Assembly: GCA_037349315.1 (NCBI GenBank)
Contig: JBAIAC010000059.1
Span: 15,842,501-15,906,500 of the forward strand
Length of the DNA: 64,000 bases
Direction of reading: 5' to 3'
Source: Chelydra serpentina
Taxonomy: Eukaryota; Chordata; Testudines; Chelydridae
Below the pieces are notes generated by a model that worked only from the letters and a program-made list of their open reading frames with translations, searched no databases and was not told where the DNA came from. Both the position numbers and the translations under genes were made by a program. Below are positions 26,189 through 38,248 of this stretch, piece by piece. Position 1 is the stretch's first letter; each line of letters begins with the position of its first letter.

Positions 26189-26482
26189 GGCCAGGTTTAC
26201 ACTAGGGGCGGGGGTCGATGTAAGGTACGCAACTTCAGCTACGTGAATAACGTAGCTGAAGTCAACATACCTTGCTTGATTTACCTCGCCGTGAGGACAC
26301 CGCAATGTCGACTGCCGCCCCTCCCCCATCGACTCCACTTCTGCCACTCGTCGGGGTGGATTACCGGAGTCGATAGCAGAGCGATCGGGGATCGATTTAT
26401 CACATCTACACTAGACGTGAAAAATCGATTCCCGAAAGATCGGTTGCTACCCGCCGATCCGGCGGGTAGTGAAAACGTACCC
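26189..26482. mobile_element. Harbinger-like MITE nested in the DIRS-like element
   Basis: A 294-bp element, left end ggccaggtttacacta, right end gtgaaaacgtaccc, flanked by TAA on both sides (26186-26188, 26483-26485). Removing it rejoins a continuous host sequence, gtctctaagaagata. It contains an internal inverted pair, gcaacttcagctacgt and acgtagctgaagt. Confidence 0.7.
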
Positions 26483-26626
26483 TAAGAAGATACCATCTCT
26501 CAGTGATGCAGCAGAAGGTGCTTGCCCTGTAGTGGCATGAGCCCTCTCCCTCTAGGGAGGGGGAATACGAGCTAGTTGGGTACAAAAGGATAATAAATCA
26601 GAGATTCATTTTGAAAGTCTCTGCAT

Positions 26627-26996
26627 TAGGGCCGGCTCCAAGCTGGTGCTTGGGGCAGCATCGAGAATGGGGCGGCAGTCCGAGTCCCGCGGCGGTAATT
26701 CGGCAGCAGGTCTGCTCTTCCTGCCGCTGAATTGCCGCTGTGGGACTTGGACTGCCGCCCAATTCTCGCCTGCTGTGGCGGCAATGGGGCGGCAGGTCTG
26801 TTGCCCTTCCCTTGCCGCAGCGGACTGGGACTGCCTGTGTCGGGGGCGGGACCCCGCCCCCGACGCAGGCAGACGTAGTGGGGCCCCGCCCCCGACGCAG
26901 GCAGGTGTTGGGGGCAGGGCCCTGCTACATCTGCCTGCGTTGGGGGCGGGGCCGCCGCCCCTGCTTGGGGCGGCAAAATTGTTAGAGCCACCCCTG
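26627..26996. mobile_element. 370-bp GC-rich hAT MITE with perfect 8-bp duplication
   Basis: Ends are tagggccggctcca and agagccacccctg. The 8-bp target duplication ctctgcat is perfect (26619-26626 and 26997-27004). The interior is GC-rich, with gggggcgggg and ccccgcccccgacgcaggc in direct and inverted copies. It is inserted inside the DIRS-like element. Confidence 0.85.
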
Positions 26997-27972
26997 CTCT
27001 GCATCGATATAGCTTGACCCCTTGGGCTCTTGTTATGGAAACAAACAGTTTAGGTGCCTTTCTAACATCCTTTGTTCTTTGCAGTTAAAAAGGCCAAAGC
27101 CCTTCAGACCTCTAGAGAATGCAGCTGTCTCTCCACATGCGAGACATGGGGTTTTGGAATAAAATATTCGTAAGTGGATCATCATATGAAACCCGGAAAC
27201 TACTTTAGGAACGAATGTAGGGTGGGATCATAATGAGACCTACTCATATCTGCTCAGGCAGTCCGCCAGGGAGTTTTGCACTACTGGTAAATACACTGCT
27301 GACAGGGTTATGTGATGGCTGATGCACCAATTTTAGAGGGTGACTGCCTCTATGCACAGAGGGTGAAACCTTGCTCCCCTTGGTTATATAAAATATCATT
27401 GTCATATTATCCAACATCTGGACTGGATGAGTGGGAGGAAGGCATCATAGGCTCAACAGACTGCCTGGAATTTTAGTACATTGATATGCATTCCGGATTC
27501 CCATAGAGTCCAGATGCCTTGTGCCATGTGATTGCCCATGTAAGCACCCCAACCCAAGAGGGGGTCTGCCACAGGGCATTAGTGATTTTGGAAACCCCTT
27601 CATGAAGGGGTAGGGCCACCCTGGCAGGAGCCGAGGAGCAGAGGACGTCAAACAGAGTCCGAGGGCTCTTCCAGTTCCTCTGCCTGAAGCCCTAGTTGGA
27701 AGCAACCCTCTTCAAAAGTTGCTGGGGCGCTTTGGCATCATCCTGAGGAACTGGGTGAGGGGGCCCCGTGATAGCCTCGTGTGGCGACAACAAGGACGAT
27801 GCCGGTGCCACGGGAACCTCCATGTTCATTGGTGGTCCAGAAGCTTGCTTCCTTGGGTCCCCCAGGATCGTACTCCCCCCCCCCCCAATGCCTTGAGCAC
27901 CAGAGGGGGATGGGATACCAAGGCCACTGGCCTCTCCAAGGCTCCTGACACCAACTGGGCTGCCTGGGAAGG

Positions 27973-29340
27973 TCAGGTGAACCCTGAAGGATTCCACAGG
28001 TACCATGACATTGGCCACTGCATTTGGGGCCATGGGACAGGCTTCGATGCTGATGATGTAGGCAGCACTGCAGGTACCGGGGCTTGTCCCATGGTCAGGG
28101 AACCTTGCTCCGAGCCGGAGGTAGACGCGGAGCAGTCGGTACTGGGCGACCAGGATTGGGTGGAGCAGTGGCTATTGTCCGACCGGTGCCAGTCATTGCA
28201 TCCCGAAGCTGACCTGTCCAAGCGAGATAGGTGTCTTGGTGGGGATCTCGGGGACTGACAACGTTCGGCGGATCTGCATCGGACACCCGGCGATCCACGC
28301 CTCACATTACTTGAATGGTTCCGGGATGTCCAACGGGACCGGGAGCTAACATGGGCCGGTTGTCGGGAGGATCTTCTTGAGTAGGGGGACCTACTGTTTG
28401 GAGACAGGTGATGATGGCCCGGCGAGCTGCGATTTCTGATCCTTGATTGGTCCCGTGATTGGTACCAGGCCCCTGGAGACAGTTGGGGCTGGTCCGGGAG
28501 TTCTTGCCGGGTGGCGTGTGCCTCAGAGGGTCTGCGCCAATCTATCGGCAAGGTACATCTCAAGTCCCTCGATTGGCGCCCCCTGTGCGGAGACCGAAGA
28601 GGGCGCCGCTGAGCCTGCCTCTCTAGTCCTGAGGCGTAGTGGCTGCGGGCGGCGAACGATGGCGGGATGCCCCTCTCAATGGGGAATGGTGCTGCTGAGA
28701 CAGGGACACACGCATAGGTCCCAACGCGGGTTTTCCCCGAGACCGGGATACTGCTGGAGCTGGTGTGGGTGGCACCGGGAGCATCAGGATCTCCTGAGCT
28801 ACTTGAAGGGCTCTGGGCGTCAACAGCATCTGAAGTTGGCCGGGGCCTGCGCTGCTGTCTGGAGTTGCAGGCAAAGTGTGGGATGGGCTGTACCGCTCGA
28901 CGTGAGCTGGGCCTGACTTCCCGAAGGGGGCGCTGAGCTGCCCCACATGGGTCGTGGCTCGCCCCCAGCCCTCTCCTTTCTCTTATGGGAGGTAGGAGAT
29001 CTTCCCCCCAGTCTTTTTTGGCTTCTTGACTGGAGTCGTGGACGGGGACCAGTGCCGGCTCATGGACAGCGTCGGCGGAGCACCTCACACAGAGACCACA
29101 GTGCTCAGTGTGGAGTCGGACCACTACTCCAATGCCGACTCCATCAAGAGCTCTCTTAGTCGGATACCGCGCTCCTTTTTCATCCTAGGTTTAAAGAACT
29201 TGCAGATATGGCACTTGTCACTTATGTGCCCTTCACTTAAGCACCTTGGGCAGCTGGTATGTGGATCGCTGATGGGAACAGGCCGTTTGCAGCGATCGCA
29301 GGGCTTAAAGCCTGGGGACCGGGGAGTGTCTCATCCCCCG
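27973..29340 (-). pseudogene. DIRS-like gag remnant with Cys/His knuckle
   Basis: In one minus-strand frame the segment near 29150-29320 reads CDRCKRPVPISDPH, then CPRCLSEGH and CHICKFFKPR, followed by KKERGIRLREL. This C-x2-C ... C-x2-C-L-x3-H ... C-x2-C pattern with a basic tail is typical of gag-like proteins of vertebrate DIRS elements. A stop follows after the last leucine-rich piece. Downstream, a Ser/Arg-rich low-complexity stretch of up to 383 codons is open in another frame, so frameshifts and stops have broken the gene. It is a relic. Confidence 0.55.
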
Positions 29341-29517
29341 GCTGAGCCTTGTTCAGGACTAACAAAGTGTTTGAGAACTACTACTAAGGGTAACTAATAA
29401 ACTACTAACTATATATAACTATATTACAGGTTTTCAAAATTCACAAGAACAGAGACCGGAACAGCGCTAGCCGAAGCAGTGGACGTTCCAGCACCGTCAC
29501 TGGTGGCAAGAAGGAAC

Positions 29518-29536
29518 TGAGTGTGTGTGTGTGTGT
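29518..29536. repeat. GT microsatellite
   Basis: About nine gt repeats, lying in the leader part of the DIRS-like element. Confidence 0.8.
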
Positions 29537-29698
29537 GGGGGAGCTGGTGATGTCCCTTATACTGCGCCATGTGGGCGCCACAGCTGGTTCCCTATGGATA
29601 CTGCTGAGGGAAAAACTTCTGGCACCGGTACATGTGGCGAGCATACCCACACCTAATATGGAATGGACATGAGCAAGCATCTGAAGAACAACAGTATT

Positions 29699-30267
29699 TT
29701 TGAGGGGGCGATTGTTAGGGAGTTGGGGAGCCTCACCCATGCAGATCCTGGCTGACCCCTAGCTTCTTCCAATCAGTCAGGCATATCTGCCCCGTCCCCA
29801 TGTGTCCCTGCAGCCCCCTTCCACCTATCCCCATGTGTCCTTGGCAGGGAGTCCTCTCCCACACTCCTCAGCAAGGCGGGATAAGGAGGAAGTGGATAAA
29901 ATGGCTGGGACAGAGAGGGCCCAGACAGATAAGGGAACCGCACTGGAGCAGAACAGGCTGTGGTAGGGACTCAGACTCTGGAGGAGAGAGTGCTTGGGGA
30001 TCCGGGAGGCAGGTAAAAAGGGCTACAGGGCAGACTGGTAGCTACCGAGCAGGCTCTGCAGAGATCCGAGGAGGCCCTGTAAATAGCGGAGAGGAACTCA
30101 GAGTTCCAAAAGGACCAGGCCCGGTATGCTAAAGAAGAGAAGGAAAATGTTTGTTTCCTCTTGTGGGGATTAGAGCAAGAGAGGGATAACCTGCGGGTGC
30201 AGCTCTGGCAGGTGCAGGGCAGGGGGCATCCCTACCCCCAAGGGTTGCAGGCTTGAGGGTGAGGGTG
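29699..30267 (+). mobile_element. Internal 3' remnant of an LTR retroelement
   Basis: It directly precedes the LTR at 30268 and ends with a purine-rich gcttgagggtgaggg that could be the polypurine tract. It contains gaggagagag-rich sequence, and a piece whose frame is rich in Glu/Lys/Arg. No pol or env domain is recognisable. Class unknown. Confidence 0.4.
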
Positions 30268-30947
30268 TGTGATGGGGCATCCGCCCCACACTGGCATGTA
30301 GGGGGTTACTAGAGCCCTAGGGAGGCTGCGTAGGAAGCAGCCAGTAGGAGAGAGGCTGTGTGGGGCAGTCAGCCTGGGCCCAGCAGGCCCATATAAGAAG
30401 AGCCACAAGGCAGAGCAGGGTCAGTCACTGCCTGGAGCATAAAGAGGGAGGACTGGTTCCTAGCAGGTGGATGGAAGCTACCACCATGGACAGAGCAGTT
30501 GCTGGCAGGGAATGGGGGAGTGAGATGGAGCTCCTGGCTGACTGCTAGGACTGACATGCTGAGGCCCTGAGGTAAAGAAGGTTCTAGGGCTGTGGGGAAG
30601 TGGCTGTGGGAGAAGGAAAATGTACTGGGAAGTTGGAGGGGACGCAACATATGGCTGCCATCTACAGGGTCCCTGGGTCGGGACCTGGAGTAGTTGGCAG
30701 TCCCGGTCCCCCCACTCACCACTGGGGAAGTGGGCTGGACAGTTGGTCTAAACCCCACAAAGGGAGAGCACAGATGGTGACACAGCTGGAGGGCTGTGTC
30801 ATGAAGAGGACGCCCTGGAGTGACACGGGTCAGAGAGCAGACGTGACAGCAAGAGAAGCACCAGTGGAAGAAGGTGTAGCAACCTGCAGAGCTAATCCCC
30901 AAGATGGTCAGCAGGGGGCACCAGCGTGGGGCCTGAGCACTGTCACA
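30268..30947 (+). mobile_element. LTR of about 680 bp
   Basis: It starts tgtgatggggcatccgcccc and ends gcactgtcaca, giving a TGTGA/TCACA inverted terminus. A TATA-like catataag lies at about 30389, with a putative leader after it. The upstream internal sequence ends with a purine tract, which supports a 3' LTR. No 5' partner is seen in the window. Confidence 0.55.
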
Positions 30948-32050
30948 CAGCCTATTAAACCAGAGGCTCTGGACTGCTTTGGGCAACAGTACCTGTCAGT
31001 GCCTGTCACCTCTGATGCCACTGTGCATGCTCTAACCCATTTGTGGAGCTGGGGCCCTCCATATGCTAATGAGCAGCCTAAACTCCACGGTCACAAGCTT
31101 AACACTAAGGGCTCTCCGCTGTGCTTTAAACCCATGTTGGAGGTGATGTGGAGCCAGCCCAATTCAGGAAGGCAAAATTCCTCGTTGAGTCCCCCAGACC
31201 ACCCACCGCTACAACTTTTCAGTTGCTCTCTGCTGCATTCCTCTCAGCGCTTCCTCCCGGCCCCCTCTGAGATGTCTCTGCCAGGGCACTTGTATGGCGC
31301 CGTTCGCATGCTGCAGGCACTGCAGGAAGCATGAACGTGCCCCGTCACTGCACAGAGGCAGTGTGTGGGTGCGCGCACATCTGTAATTCACCTCTGCAGA
31401 GGGCCCTGCACAAGGCCTAGGCAACTCTTAAGCACTATGGGCTCCTGTGCAGAGCTGACCAACCAGATAGGGGTGAGTTTGTCCCTGGTTCAACAGGCTG
31501 GAAACCCGAAGGAACACAGAACTTGCTTTAGAAACAAAGGCACTTTCCTCTAGGCTGAAAAGGCATGTGGGGGAATAAGGATCATGAAGAGACTGGAGGA
31601 AATTACATTACATTTAAAATTAATAGAATTTCAAATAAATAAATAAATAAATAAATGATAAATTCATTCGTCAGCTTGGACAGCCGTAACCCTGGTTTTA
31701 ATTGCTAGAGGCTTTTGTGCTGGTCTTTTCTGCAGCAGTGAGCAGCAGGGCACAATCTAGCTCTCAGGTAGTGAGGGAAGCCTACAGCACCAGTTACAAA
31801 AGCCTCAGTCACGACTCATTAGGCTAGAGCTGGTTCATGTCCGCCGTTGGGGATCACGGTGTTCAGTAACATTGCATCACAGCCAGTATCCCCAGGAAAG
31901 GGCGTCATAACGTACACAACAAATAAAGGCACGTTTTCTAGAGTTATGAACTCTCTAATGCTCCATGGGGATGAGCTGGGCTCTGGATTTCAGGCAGACA
32001 GGACCTCAGTTTTGAAGGTGTAATTTGTAAGATACCCCCCACGCTCAGGT
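30948..32050. other. Intronic sequence with an AAAT microsatellite
   Basis: 31631-31656 is an (aaat)n run of about six units. The rest shows no gene or named repeat. Confidence 0.5.
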
Positions 32051-34557
32051 GCCCGCACTCAGTTTAACTACCACCTTGCAGAGGACGAAGAGCTGACTAA
32101 ACCTTGCTTCAAGAGCATCTAGGTGCCCAATTTGTTGTTGCGCTATAGATGTGCTGCTACAAAGGGGCCGCAGGGCAGACATGAGGTGCACTCCTCTGGG
32201 AACACCCCCAGTGCACGGACCCTGTATGCCAGGTGCACAGTCATCTTTGCCAGATCTTCGTTGCCTCCACAGCAAACAGGGGGTACCCTAGGGCAAGCAT
32301 GGGCTGGAGGTGGGAAGGTTGCATTGAGGGCAAGAGGAGGCATGTCAGGGGCAGACCTGCACTCTGGCAATATGACACCCCTGCCTATGCCACTGAAGCA
32401 GGGGCATAAATTAGGGCAGCCCCTTAATAGGAGATGCAATCTCCCCCCGCTCTGTCTGTACTTTGACACTAGCATCAGTACAGGGATGGATCAGGCCCCA
32501 GAATTTTAAAGATCATCACGCTCTCCCTTTCTTGGCAGAACAGAAAGCAGGATTATTTCTTTGGTCAAAACTAATCTCATCATAAATGTACTTCTCTGTC
32601 TAGAAAACATCACCTTCTAGCCTTCTTCCTATGCAAATCCCTTCTAGGCAGAGACATGGTTAAAGAACCAGAAAAAGCAATCGAAAGAGCCTAGTTTGAG
32701 AGGAGACTGGGTGGAGGGGGGAAGGGGAGAAACGGAGAGAAACCGATTGATAAAACTGTCCATTCTCTTACAAGCTGGGGTTCTAGGAACACTGCCAAGC
32801 TCCACTGTTTGCATTATTTTCAAATTTCTTGGTAAGTAAGCTTATTATATCCATGATGCTGTTCTGCAAATGCCTGTAACAGCAGATGTGTTCAAACTGT
32901 AAAACCCCTGTGACCTGGCACGAGAATGAGTTGCAGTAGGTAGAGCCGCTCTGTGACTTGTCTGTGTTGGTGGAGTGCTCTGAGCAAACAGTGAAATACA
33001 GACACATGCAGTAACCATGCACTGCCCATTATTCACAGCAGACGCGTTGGATTCCCATCTAGCTCATAGTAAACCAGGCGACTCTGTTTTTAAATTGCTT
33101 TGTTACACAGAAGTCCCAGATTACTTCAACACATTACAATGACTGCATTGGGCCAAATTCTGCTCTCCTTCACACAAGTGCAAATCAGGAGTAACTCTAA
33201 GCTTAAATGGAGTTATTTCTGATTTACAGCAGTAAAAATGAGATCAGAATTTTTGCACATAGTGAACATTCACTTAGAGTTAACTCATGTGATATAAATG
33301 ACTTGACTATAAAGGAGCCCTGTAATCTTCTAACACACCTACAAAGGGGTTACATACCGCTACAAAATCAACTAGGGAAATCATACCCTCGTTATTCTGA
33401 TTTGCCTCATAATGAAGCTTGGAGTGTTTCCCTGTAAAACTGCCTTAACTTCACACAGTTCATAGAGAAGATGAAAAGTCCAATTCTTGCACTTTAATAA
33501 GTGCAATTACACCACTCGTCAGAAGTTTATTATTTGATCACACAATACACCTGGCTAAAGAACAGCAGCATCAAAAAAGTAGAAAATTACACAGCCAGGC
33601 TAACCTCCCTGCCCACACCAGTGATCAGAATAATGGAGGTATTAACACTAATTTACCGTGCTTTGTGCATGCTTTTAAAAAGCACATTCAGCCTGATACA
33701 TTAAGCAGAACCCTTCAGCAGTATATTGTCCCAGAGTGAACTTAATGATGGTATACACTGCATTACCAATGCTTACTCACGCACACCACATGTATGTTAA
33801 CTGTTGTTACCTCCTGGGCAGTCAGAGCTATATTACAGAAAGGGCACTAGATCACAGTCTATCAGCATTTCCATATTTGTAAACTCTATTTTCAAGAATT
33901 TCATTCCCGATCTCCAACATCAAAATATAGTAGGGCCTTGGCACCCTGAGGTGTGTGACTGGAGTCCCCTGAATCACAAAGACTTCTTCCTAGATTTCCC
34001 AGGCAGTGCATGCTTTCATGCCAGCTGCACCATCAGCGGAGAAGGGCAGGGTGCTCTCCCTCTGTTCCCAGCTGACTGAGAACTAACAGAACATTAACAG
34101 TAGGGGCGTGATTGATCTTACTAAGCACGTAGGGCCTTATCTTACAAATATAGGTGTACACAGTCCCAAATCTCTTCAGTGCTATGGGACAGCTCCTGTT
34201 GCCACTGGAGTTAATGGGTGCTTTGCAATTGACTGCTAAGGCAGTAAGATTAGATCCTTCTTTTGCTGGACTCCACCCTCCTGTTCAATGTAAGAATACA
34301 TTCTCCACCTGCGCATGGAGGAAATAAAGGGATTTGATGAATCATCATTCATCAAGGAAACCAAACAGGGGAAAGTGCACTCCACATCTTTGCTACATAA
34401 AGTATGCAGTAATTATGTGGAAATAGCCCAAAGGTATTATTTTGAAATCAAACAACTCAGAGTATATGAGACACCCTGTAAGAACACACTGCAAGAGGGT
34501 GTGAATCCATTTAGCGTTGTTCAGTAAGAACATTGGATTTCTAATACGGTAGCTTAC
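32051..34557. other. PTPN5 intron, end of the 11.7-kb intron
   Basis: It contains an old repeat phrase, gggccaaattctgctctcct, followed by gcaaatcaggagtaactc (about 33150-33200). No coding or RNA feature is seen. Confidence 0.35.
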
Positions 34558-34641
34558 CAGAGTTCCTATGAGTAACAATCCCAGCGAAACTAAAGACAGC
34601 AGGAAATACAACATCGCAATGCTTCCAACTCTGGTCAGGTC
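34558..34641 (-). CDS. PTPN5: PTPN5 exon: second membrane segment
   Basis: 28 codons, phase 0 at both ends, reading DLTRVGSIAM followed by a strongly hydrophobic run (LYFLLSLVSLGLLLIGTL). It corresponds to the second transmembrane segment of STEP61 (VPSLLLVFLSVGLVLVTTLV). Acceptor ttcatag, donor gtaagc. It is separated from the next exon by an 11.7-kb repeat-filled intron. Confidence 0.88.
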
Positions 34642-36060
34642 CTATGAAACAACAGAAACAACAACAACTCACAAAGCGATTAAGGGATGATAGGACATAA
34701 GGGAACATGTGAGAAACTCTACCTATTGTTCCTGGTATTCATTTCACAAGTTTTTTTTATACTCCCATGTTTCTTTAGCATAAACTCTATGATCCAGAAA
34801 CCTTGGGTTATGTTATCTAAAGTGCTACGTCTCTTTAAAGCACCATAAGCGAAATCCATGCCTATGCACAATGTGCTGTCTGCAGGTCTTAAGTTGGCAG
34901 TAAGTATTGCATAGGCCTCACGCTGACCCTCTGCAGAGGGGTGACTTTCACTCAATATGATAGTCAACAATAGGAACAAAATCCCAAACTTCCACTAACT
35001 TCTAGAGGAGTTTTGCTTGAGTGAGGACAGCAGGCTTTGGCCCAGTAGTCGGAAGTGCAAAAAGATCATAAGTGAAATCCTGGCCCCGCTGAAGCAAGTG
35101 GCAGAACTCCCACTGACTTCAATAAAGCCAGGCTTTTACAGAATTGGCTCATTAAGTACAACTAAAGAGATCCATGTTGAAGAGTCACTTTCCTGAACGT
35201 TAGCAGATTGTTTCCTCTTTACTGTTTTAAAGCTTCCTTTTGCAAGGGAATGGTGCTGTAATAAATAATAACCAATGATATGCATGAACATCTGTGCGCA
35301 TGCAAACTATTTATTTAGGAAGTTTTAATAGGTTTACAAATTCTTGCCATGTAAATACCAGAAACAAAACAACCATTGCAATTGTTAGCTTTTGTTTAGA
35401 GAGACATTATATGGGAATATAGTCATCAGATCTTTCTATTTAACAGGATGTTACCATATTACAGAATAAGCTTCATTACACTACCTATGTCATTTCTAGT
35501 GATTTTATTAAATGGAGTGAAATCTCTATGTACACATATTTAACAGACGAGATATGTCTACCAAATGTTTATATTCAAAAACTGGAGAGGTGGGCTGCGC
35601 TTTCTCGCAGGTGAATGTACTTTCAGACTTGTCGTCTCATTGTGCTGCATTCTGAGAATCACACTCCTCCATACTGAGCCTGCTTTCTGTTTACTTTTAC
35701 TTACATGACGTTAAGTCAGGACATTTCTGGGCTGAACAATTAATTTGTGATTGACAAATTACACTGCAAATAACATGCAGATAATTTAAGTGCCTCCTGC
35801 TGCAGGAGGAGTTTTGATCATGCACAATGAATCCAACTAAGAAAAAGTCATATAAAAAGCACTTGTCTATAATAAACGAAAGGATAGGTAATATCCAAGT
35901 TCACAAACACTGTTCAGGGAACATTGGAAGCAGTCTCCACTGTACTTTAAGCATCTGATCTATGCAGTCAAATCTCCTATATGCATTGCACAGCTACTAC
36001 TGGAAAAGTTATGCACCACGACTCCAAACACCCACCTGGTAAATGTTTTTGCCCGATTTT
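34642..36060. other. PTPN5 intron, ordinary sequence
   Basis: A small perfect hairpin, ctcctgctgcaggag, lies at about 35802. Otherwise only degenerate old repeats, such as cactgacttcaataaagcc near 35110, are visible. Confidence 0.4.
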
Positions 36061-36350
36061 GAAAGGTGCTGATCATTGTAGCCCGATACGGAGGTGACTA
36101 TACGGCAATTGGCTGTGCGGTTGTGGCACAAGTTGACATGCCTGTGCTAGCTTTGGTACAGCAAGCATGGCTAAATATAGCAGCAAAGATGCACTGGCAT
36201 GGACTTCAGCATGGGCTGTACAAGAACGCTAGGGCCCTGGGTACATACTCTCATTGTTAGCCTGTGCTTTAATTATGCTAGCTAAAGTTAGTGCAGGTAT
36301 ACCAGCCCATGCTGCAATCACATCTCTGATTGCAGGGTAGACACACCCTA

Positions 36351-36525
36351 AGGCTTTGTCTACATTAGAGACATTTGCACCAATGTAATTATACCAGTAA
36401 CTCCCCTGATTAAGTCACACTGGTGTAAACCCCGTATTAGAGTGGTCTACACTAGAAATTTGCACTGGGGAAGTTTCAAAGATATAGTTTTTCCAATGCA
36501 AATTTTTCTAATGTAGACACAGCCG
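36351..36525. mobile_element. Harbinger-like MITE
   Basis: Ends aggctttgtctacattag and ctaatgtagacacagcc are an inverted pair. The bases just before it (gggtagacacaccctaa) look like the right end of another such element that begins near 36060, so two lie head to tail. Confidence 0.5.
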
Positions 36526-37138
36526 AAAACTCTCTTAAAAAAAAAAATCAGGAGAATTACTTTTATTTATCATGAAGCTAATGATTTAAAACACATGCCT
36601 AATGAAATTACATAGGTTACATTCATCTTCTCCAGTGGGGACGCATGGGTGTAACCGAGGCCAGAATCTGCCCCACTATATTTCTAAATGAGGGCTGGAA
36701 TTGAGCCGGTAAACTGTTCTGGTGAGTCTTGTGAGCCTCCATCAGCTTTTGCAGAATCTAAGATATTTTATTTGCCTTCATAAATTGAGTTCTAGCCCCT
36801 TCCCTTATGGTGAAATAAACCTTATGGGCTTGATTTTCCACTGCCTTGCTCCTTATGTAATCGTTTACTCCTCTGTGAAGCAGGTGCAAAGGTCTACATT
36901 CTGATTTAATAGCAGGGCCAAAAAGATTTGGCCTTGGATTTTTAAAGACTAATTCAATATATGTTTGTTTCCGGGGAAAGATCTTCTCCATTCCAGAGCA
37001 GATACACAGCACAGCAATCACCATGTTTTAATACAGTACATATCTTTTATACATTTAATCCATGAAGATACCAAAATTATTACTCAAGGCTATTGACCTT
37101 AGCCCTGCACTTCAATAGAGAGAAACAAGCAAACTTAC

Positions 37139-37258
37139 CTCTCCTGGATCTGAGATGAACTGTTCAAATGGTGTTAGCAAGTAGGAGAGCAGGTCAAAGG
37201 CATTCTGAGCTGTTGGGATTGTCCCGAAACCGCTGTACCATAACATCATGCAGAAAAG
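37139..37258 (-). CDS. PTPN5: PTPN5 exon: rest of first membrane segment and luminal loop
   Basis: 40 codons, phase 0 at both ends, beginning LFCMMLWYSGFG. This matches the end of the first hydrophobic segment of STEP61 (ACGVLWFSGYG). The loop then reads QNAFDLLSYLLTPFEQF, which aligns with the known QNATNLVSSLLTLLKQL. Acceptor tgcacag, donor gtaagt. The joined helix over this junction is about 20 residues long. Confidence 0.88.
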
Positions 37259-38248
37259 CTGTGCAATCAATCAGATAATACATAATAAGTGTTCCTCATT
37301 AGACAAACATTCATTTTCATTTCAAGACTGCATAATTAACTAATTTAGTTCTCATTGATTTTATGTTGATCATCATTTTCACTTTAAGAAGTCAGGTATT
37401 TTCTATGCTGCAGCTTAACCAGAATAAAAAGACAGAGAGCCTGATGCTCAGCTGGTGTAAACCAATGTAGCTCCCTTGAGCTCAACAGAGTGACGCTGAT
37501 TTACACCAGCAAAAAACTGGCTAAGAGAATTTATAAAGAGAGAGTGCATTTTATTCTTGAATTCTTAATGGGAGGCTATTAGAATGCATAAAATGCACAG
37601 CACACTACAACACAACTCTTATAAATGTAAAAAGCTATAGCTGTATCAAGACAGATATACATATCGATACATACACATATATACGTTAATATGCAAAAAA
37701 ATTCATTTCAAGCAGTTAGGATTGCTACACACAACACGGCTGGCACCAACCCCCCAAAACAAGAAAATGAAGAATTAAGCCACCTATATGCATATACCCT
37801 TTACTCCTCTACCCAGAGGCACAAGACTTACCATGCCCATATCGTATATCATGCACCACAATCTTAATTCTACCAGCACGCCAAACCACCCCCTTCTGTA
37901 CGCACACTTAACCAGATTATTCTTTCCCAACCTTATGGATGTTTGGTATAGCAGTTGGCTGTGCTGGGAGAAGGCAGTCTGGCAAAGGGGTGTTTGCAGA
38001 AGGGTGGTTAAAGGGGGCAATGGACGGCTGGCACATGCAAAGGGGCAGAGTTAAGGTTGCGATGGGTAGCCTGTGATGCATCGTAATTGTAGTAATGATA
38101 AGTGTAGCACTGACTTCAACGCAGCTATGTCAGTTGACACCAGCTGGGAATTACACGACAATACACGACTGAAATCTCTAACAACAAGAACAGTTTTAAA
38201 AATTAGGGTTTCATTTTGAGTTAGTTATAAAGTATGCTAGTGCCTTAC
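37259..38248. other. Intron between membrane-segment exons
   Basis: Holds an old repeat phrase near 37440 (gcctgatgctcagctggtgtaa), and an AT-rich, imperfect acatata run at about 37665-37690. Nothing else is identified. Confidence 0.4.

Larger units (their letters stand above)
25686..29698 (-). mobile_element. Degraded DIRS-like retrotransposon with nested insertions
   Basis: A 4-kb block in minus orientation. At the low-coordinate end, cttacctgtaactggag (about 25693) and its inverted partner ctccagttacaggtaag (about 25948) lie roughly 270 bp apart. At the high-coordinate end a related phrase, gcatctgaagaacaacagta, closes the block. A gag-like region with a cysteine/histidine motif lies at 27973-29340. 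No reverse transcriptase, RNase H or tyrosine recombinase sequence remains, so it is an internally deleted, immobile copy. Two DNA transposons are inserted in it. The DIRS assignment rests on the gag motif and on the inverted terminal structure. Confidence 0.6.

Noticed and set aside
26606..27017. Ala/Gly/Pro-rich frames of over 100 codons on both strands
   Set aside because: They coincide exactly with a non-coding hAT MITE having a perfect target duplication.
27973..29124. A 383-codon minus-strand frame as a possible new Ser/Arg-rich protein
   Set aside because: It lies in a degraded retroelement, is out of frame with the upstream gag knuckle, and is low-complexity.
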